Positions 5,459-6,542 of a DNA stretch of 6,542 bases are shown one piece after another. Position 1 is the first letter of the stretch. Each line of letters opens with the position of its first letter. Source of the stretch: Halieaceae bacterium (GTDB lineage Bacteria > Pseudomonadota > Gammaproteobacteria > Pseudomonadales > Halieaceae). The stretch lies in the NCBI GenBank assembly GCA_003520285.1, contig DOVB01000278.1:5429-11970 (forward strand), given 5' to 3'. Below the pieces are notes generated by a model, which was given only the letters and a program-made list of their open reading frames with translations, made no database searches and had not been told where the DNA came from. Position numbers and translations under genes: made by a program.

Positions 5459-6542
5459 TTAATTTGTGACTTCACTGGCCGCGGGCGCGACCTCGTAAAC
5501 CCGAACGTAGTCAATCTCGAGCGACTGCGGGAAGATACTAGGATCGATCGGCCCCCCCGCGCGACCCCACTGTCCACCTACCGCTAAATTCATGACAATG
5601 TGAAATGCATGATCAAAGGGCCACTGACGCCAGTCGCTCTCTTCACGGCTATACGTGAAATACCGATTGTCATCTACGAACATATCGAGCCGATCGGGTC
5701 GCCAGCGCAAACTGTACACGTGAAACTCATCGCCTAAATTGTTGAGCACAACACTGCCCTTACGCTGATTACCTTGAACCCAATAATACCCGCGCGTGTG
5801 CACAGTGCCATGCACAATGCCGGGCTCAAAGCCAACGTGCTCCATCAAATCTATCTCACCCGAATTAGGCCACGCATCACAATCGCTGGCGCCCTGCCAA
5901 TCAGGATTGCGTGCATCACAACTCGACGCATAGCGATAGGGGTGTGTAGGTAACAACCAAATAGCGGGCCACACGCCCTGTCCCTTTGGTACCCTCGCCC
6001 TTACATCAAGGCGACCATATCGGAAATCGATTTTGCCTAAGCTATGAACACGGCCTGAATGGTAAATCGCATCCGGCTCATTCACCTGATGCGCTTCGAG
6101 AACTAAGCGACCCTCGTCAACACGGACAGTTGCCGCACTTGCCACATAGGCCTGATCCTCATCGTTGACTTTCCGAGCCGGCCATTCATCGATCGTCCAA
6201 TAGCGAGAATCTAGACCCGTTCCCGAAAACTCATCGGCCCAACGCAAACGGCCAAGCTGTTCGTCGGTTCGACGCTCTAACGCAATCCCACTCAGGATTG
6301 GCAAAGCGGAGCCACTTTCAAGATCGAGCTGTATGACACCATCTACAGGCTCAATATTCGCCCAGGTTCGCGCCAACGCGGCGTCCGTTAAGCCGTCTCT
6401 GAACCGCGGAATATTGAACTGATTATCATAAACAACACCGTTAAAACGGATCTGAAAGGTGCGGTCAGGTGTGTTTTTTGTCTCTGCGAAATACAGGGTT
6501 AGGGCGTAGGCACCTTCAGCGACTCGGAAGCGATATGACTGC
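5459..6542 (-). CDS. Malectin-GH16 endo-beta-1,3-glucanase (laminarinase), 5' end outside window
   Basis: The frame is open from the right edge (first full codon 6539-6541) to the TAA at 5459-5461, giving 360 residues of a longer protein. No ATG start occurs at the domain boundary. The TTG at 6374-6376 lies inside a domain and should not be taken as the start. The first 90 or so residues are malectin-like. The remainder, from RLRWADEF onward, is a GH16 catalytic domain. Its active site GEIDLMEHVG carries the nucleophile Glu at 5855-5857 and the acid/base Glu at 5840-5842, within the ExDxxE pattern. The longer form with Met before the second Glu is typical of laminarinases. WPAIWLLP, HGTVHTRG and the closing IDYVRVYE are also family landmarks. 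Two cysteines in an insert just before the active site may form a disulphide, suggesting export; the signal peptide itself would lie outside the window. It is the first visible gene of the operon and should cut beta-1,3-glucan internally, supplying oligosaccharides to the GH3 enzyme. Confidence 0.94.
   Translation of the reverse strand, partial: QSYRFRVAEGAYALTLYFAETKNTPDRTFQIRFNGVVYDNQFNIPRFRDGLTDAALARTWANIEPVDGVIQLDLESGSALPILSGIALERRTDEQLGRLRWADEFSGTGLDSRYWTIDEWPARKVNDEDQAYVASAATVRVDEGRLVLEAHQVNEPDAIYHSGRVHSLGKIDFRYGRLDVRARVPKGQGVWPAIWLLPTHPYRYASSCDARNPDWQGASDCDAWPNSGEIDLMEHVGFEPGIVHGTVHTRGYYWVQGNQRKGSVVLNNLGDEFHVYSLRWRPDRLDMFVDDNRYFTYSREESDWRQWPFDHAFHIVMNLAVGGQWGRAGGPIDPSIFPQSLEIDYVRVYEVAPAASEVTN
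6269..6542 (-). other. Malectin-like (CBM57-type) carbohydrate-binding domain, partial
   Basis: About 90 residues ahead of the GH16 domain show the malectin pattern. There is a YRFRVAEGAYALTLYFAE strand pair with the typical FAE motif, then RTFQIRFNGVVYDNQFNI, and a final strand set ending in LPILSGIALER. Malectin-type domains bind glucose-containing oligosaccharides in animals, and in bacteria they are often appended to glycoside hydrolases. Binding of beta-glucan here is inference. The domain probably begins just beyond the window edge. Confidence 0.75.

Noticed and set aside
5552..5558. Run of seven C as a possible frameshift or phase-variable tract in GH16
   Set aside because: The reading frame is intact through it, and the downstream residues (GGPIDP to IDYVRVYE) match the GH16 family end, so there is no sign of slippage.
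6374..6376. TTG as translation start of the GH16 gene
   Set aside because: The frame stays open to the window edge and the upstream codons encode a continuous malectin-like domain. The TTG falls inside it.

Overview
The window looks like chromosome from a Gram-negative, probably marine, gammaproteobacterium of intermediate GC. The transporter is a close match to the Vibrio sodium/galactose symporter vSGLT. The GH3 enzyme has the architecture of the Pseudoalteromonas exo-glucanase ExoP, and the whole minus-strand block is a typical algal beta-glucan (laminarin) cassette. The taxonomic inference rests on remembered family resemblance, not on a search.

Layout: two transcription units converge near position 1400. 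On the plus strand, positions 1-410 hold the C-terminal third of a citrate synthase-family enzyme that enters from the left edge. Eleven bases later comes a stand-alone phosphate acetyltransferase (Pta)-like protein (422-1393). On the minus strand, read from the right edge leftwards, three genes are spaced by only 21 and 22 bases. They are a malectin-GH16 endo-beta-1,3-glucanase whose 5' end lies outside the window (5459-6542), an exported GH3 exo-beta-glucosidase with an ExoP-type C-terminal domain (2996-5437), and an SGLT-like sodium/hexose symporter (1417-2973). The two blocks are separated by 23 bases with no visible terminator. No RNA gene, mobile element, CRISPR array or large repeat was seen, and no gene-free stretch exceeds 25 bases.

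The minus-strand genes form a short catabolic route. GH16 cuts beta-1,3-glucan internally, GH3 trims the oligosaccharides to glucose outside the cytoplasm, and the symporter takes up the hexose with sodium. A TonB-type receptor, a regulator and a glucokinase would be expected nearby but are not in the window. All catalytic and substrate residues that I could place in these three proteins are intact.

The most unusual item is the Pta-like protein. Its fold motifs are well kept, but three residues studied in the Methanosarcina thermophila enzyme (Arg87, Arg133, Asp316) align with Cys77, Glu124 and Asn303. It may therefore be a pseudoenzyme, a regulatory protein or an enzyme of changed specificity, paired with a somewhat divergent citrate synthase. 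A second point is that the GH16 reading frame runs open to the right edge and encodes a malectin-like domain, so a start at the TTG near 6376 would be wrong.
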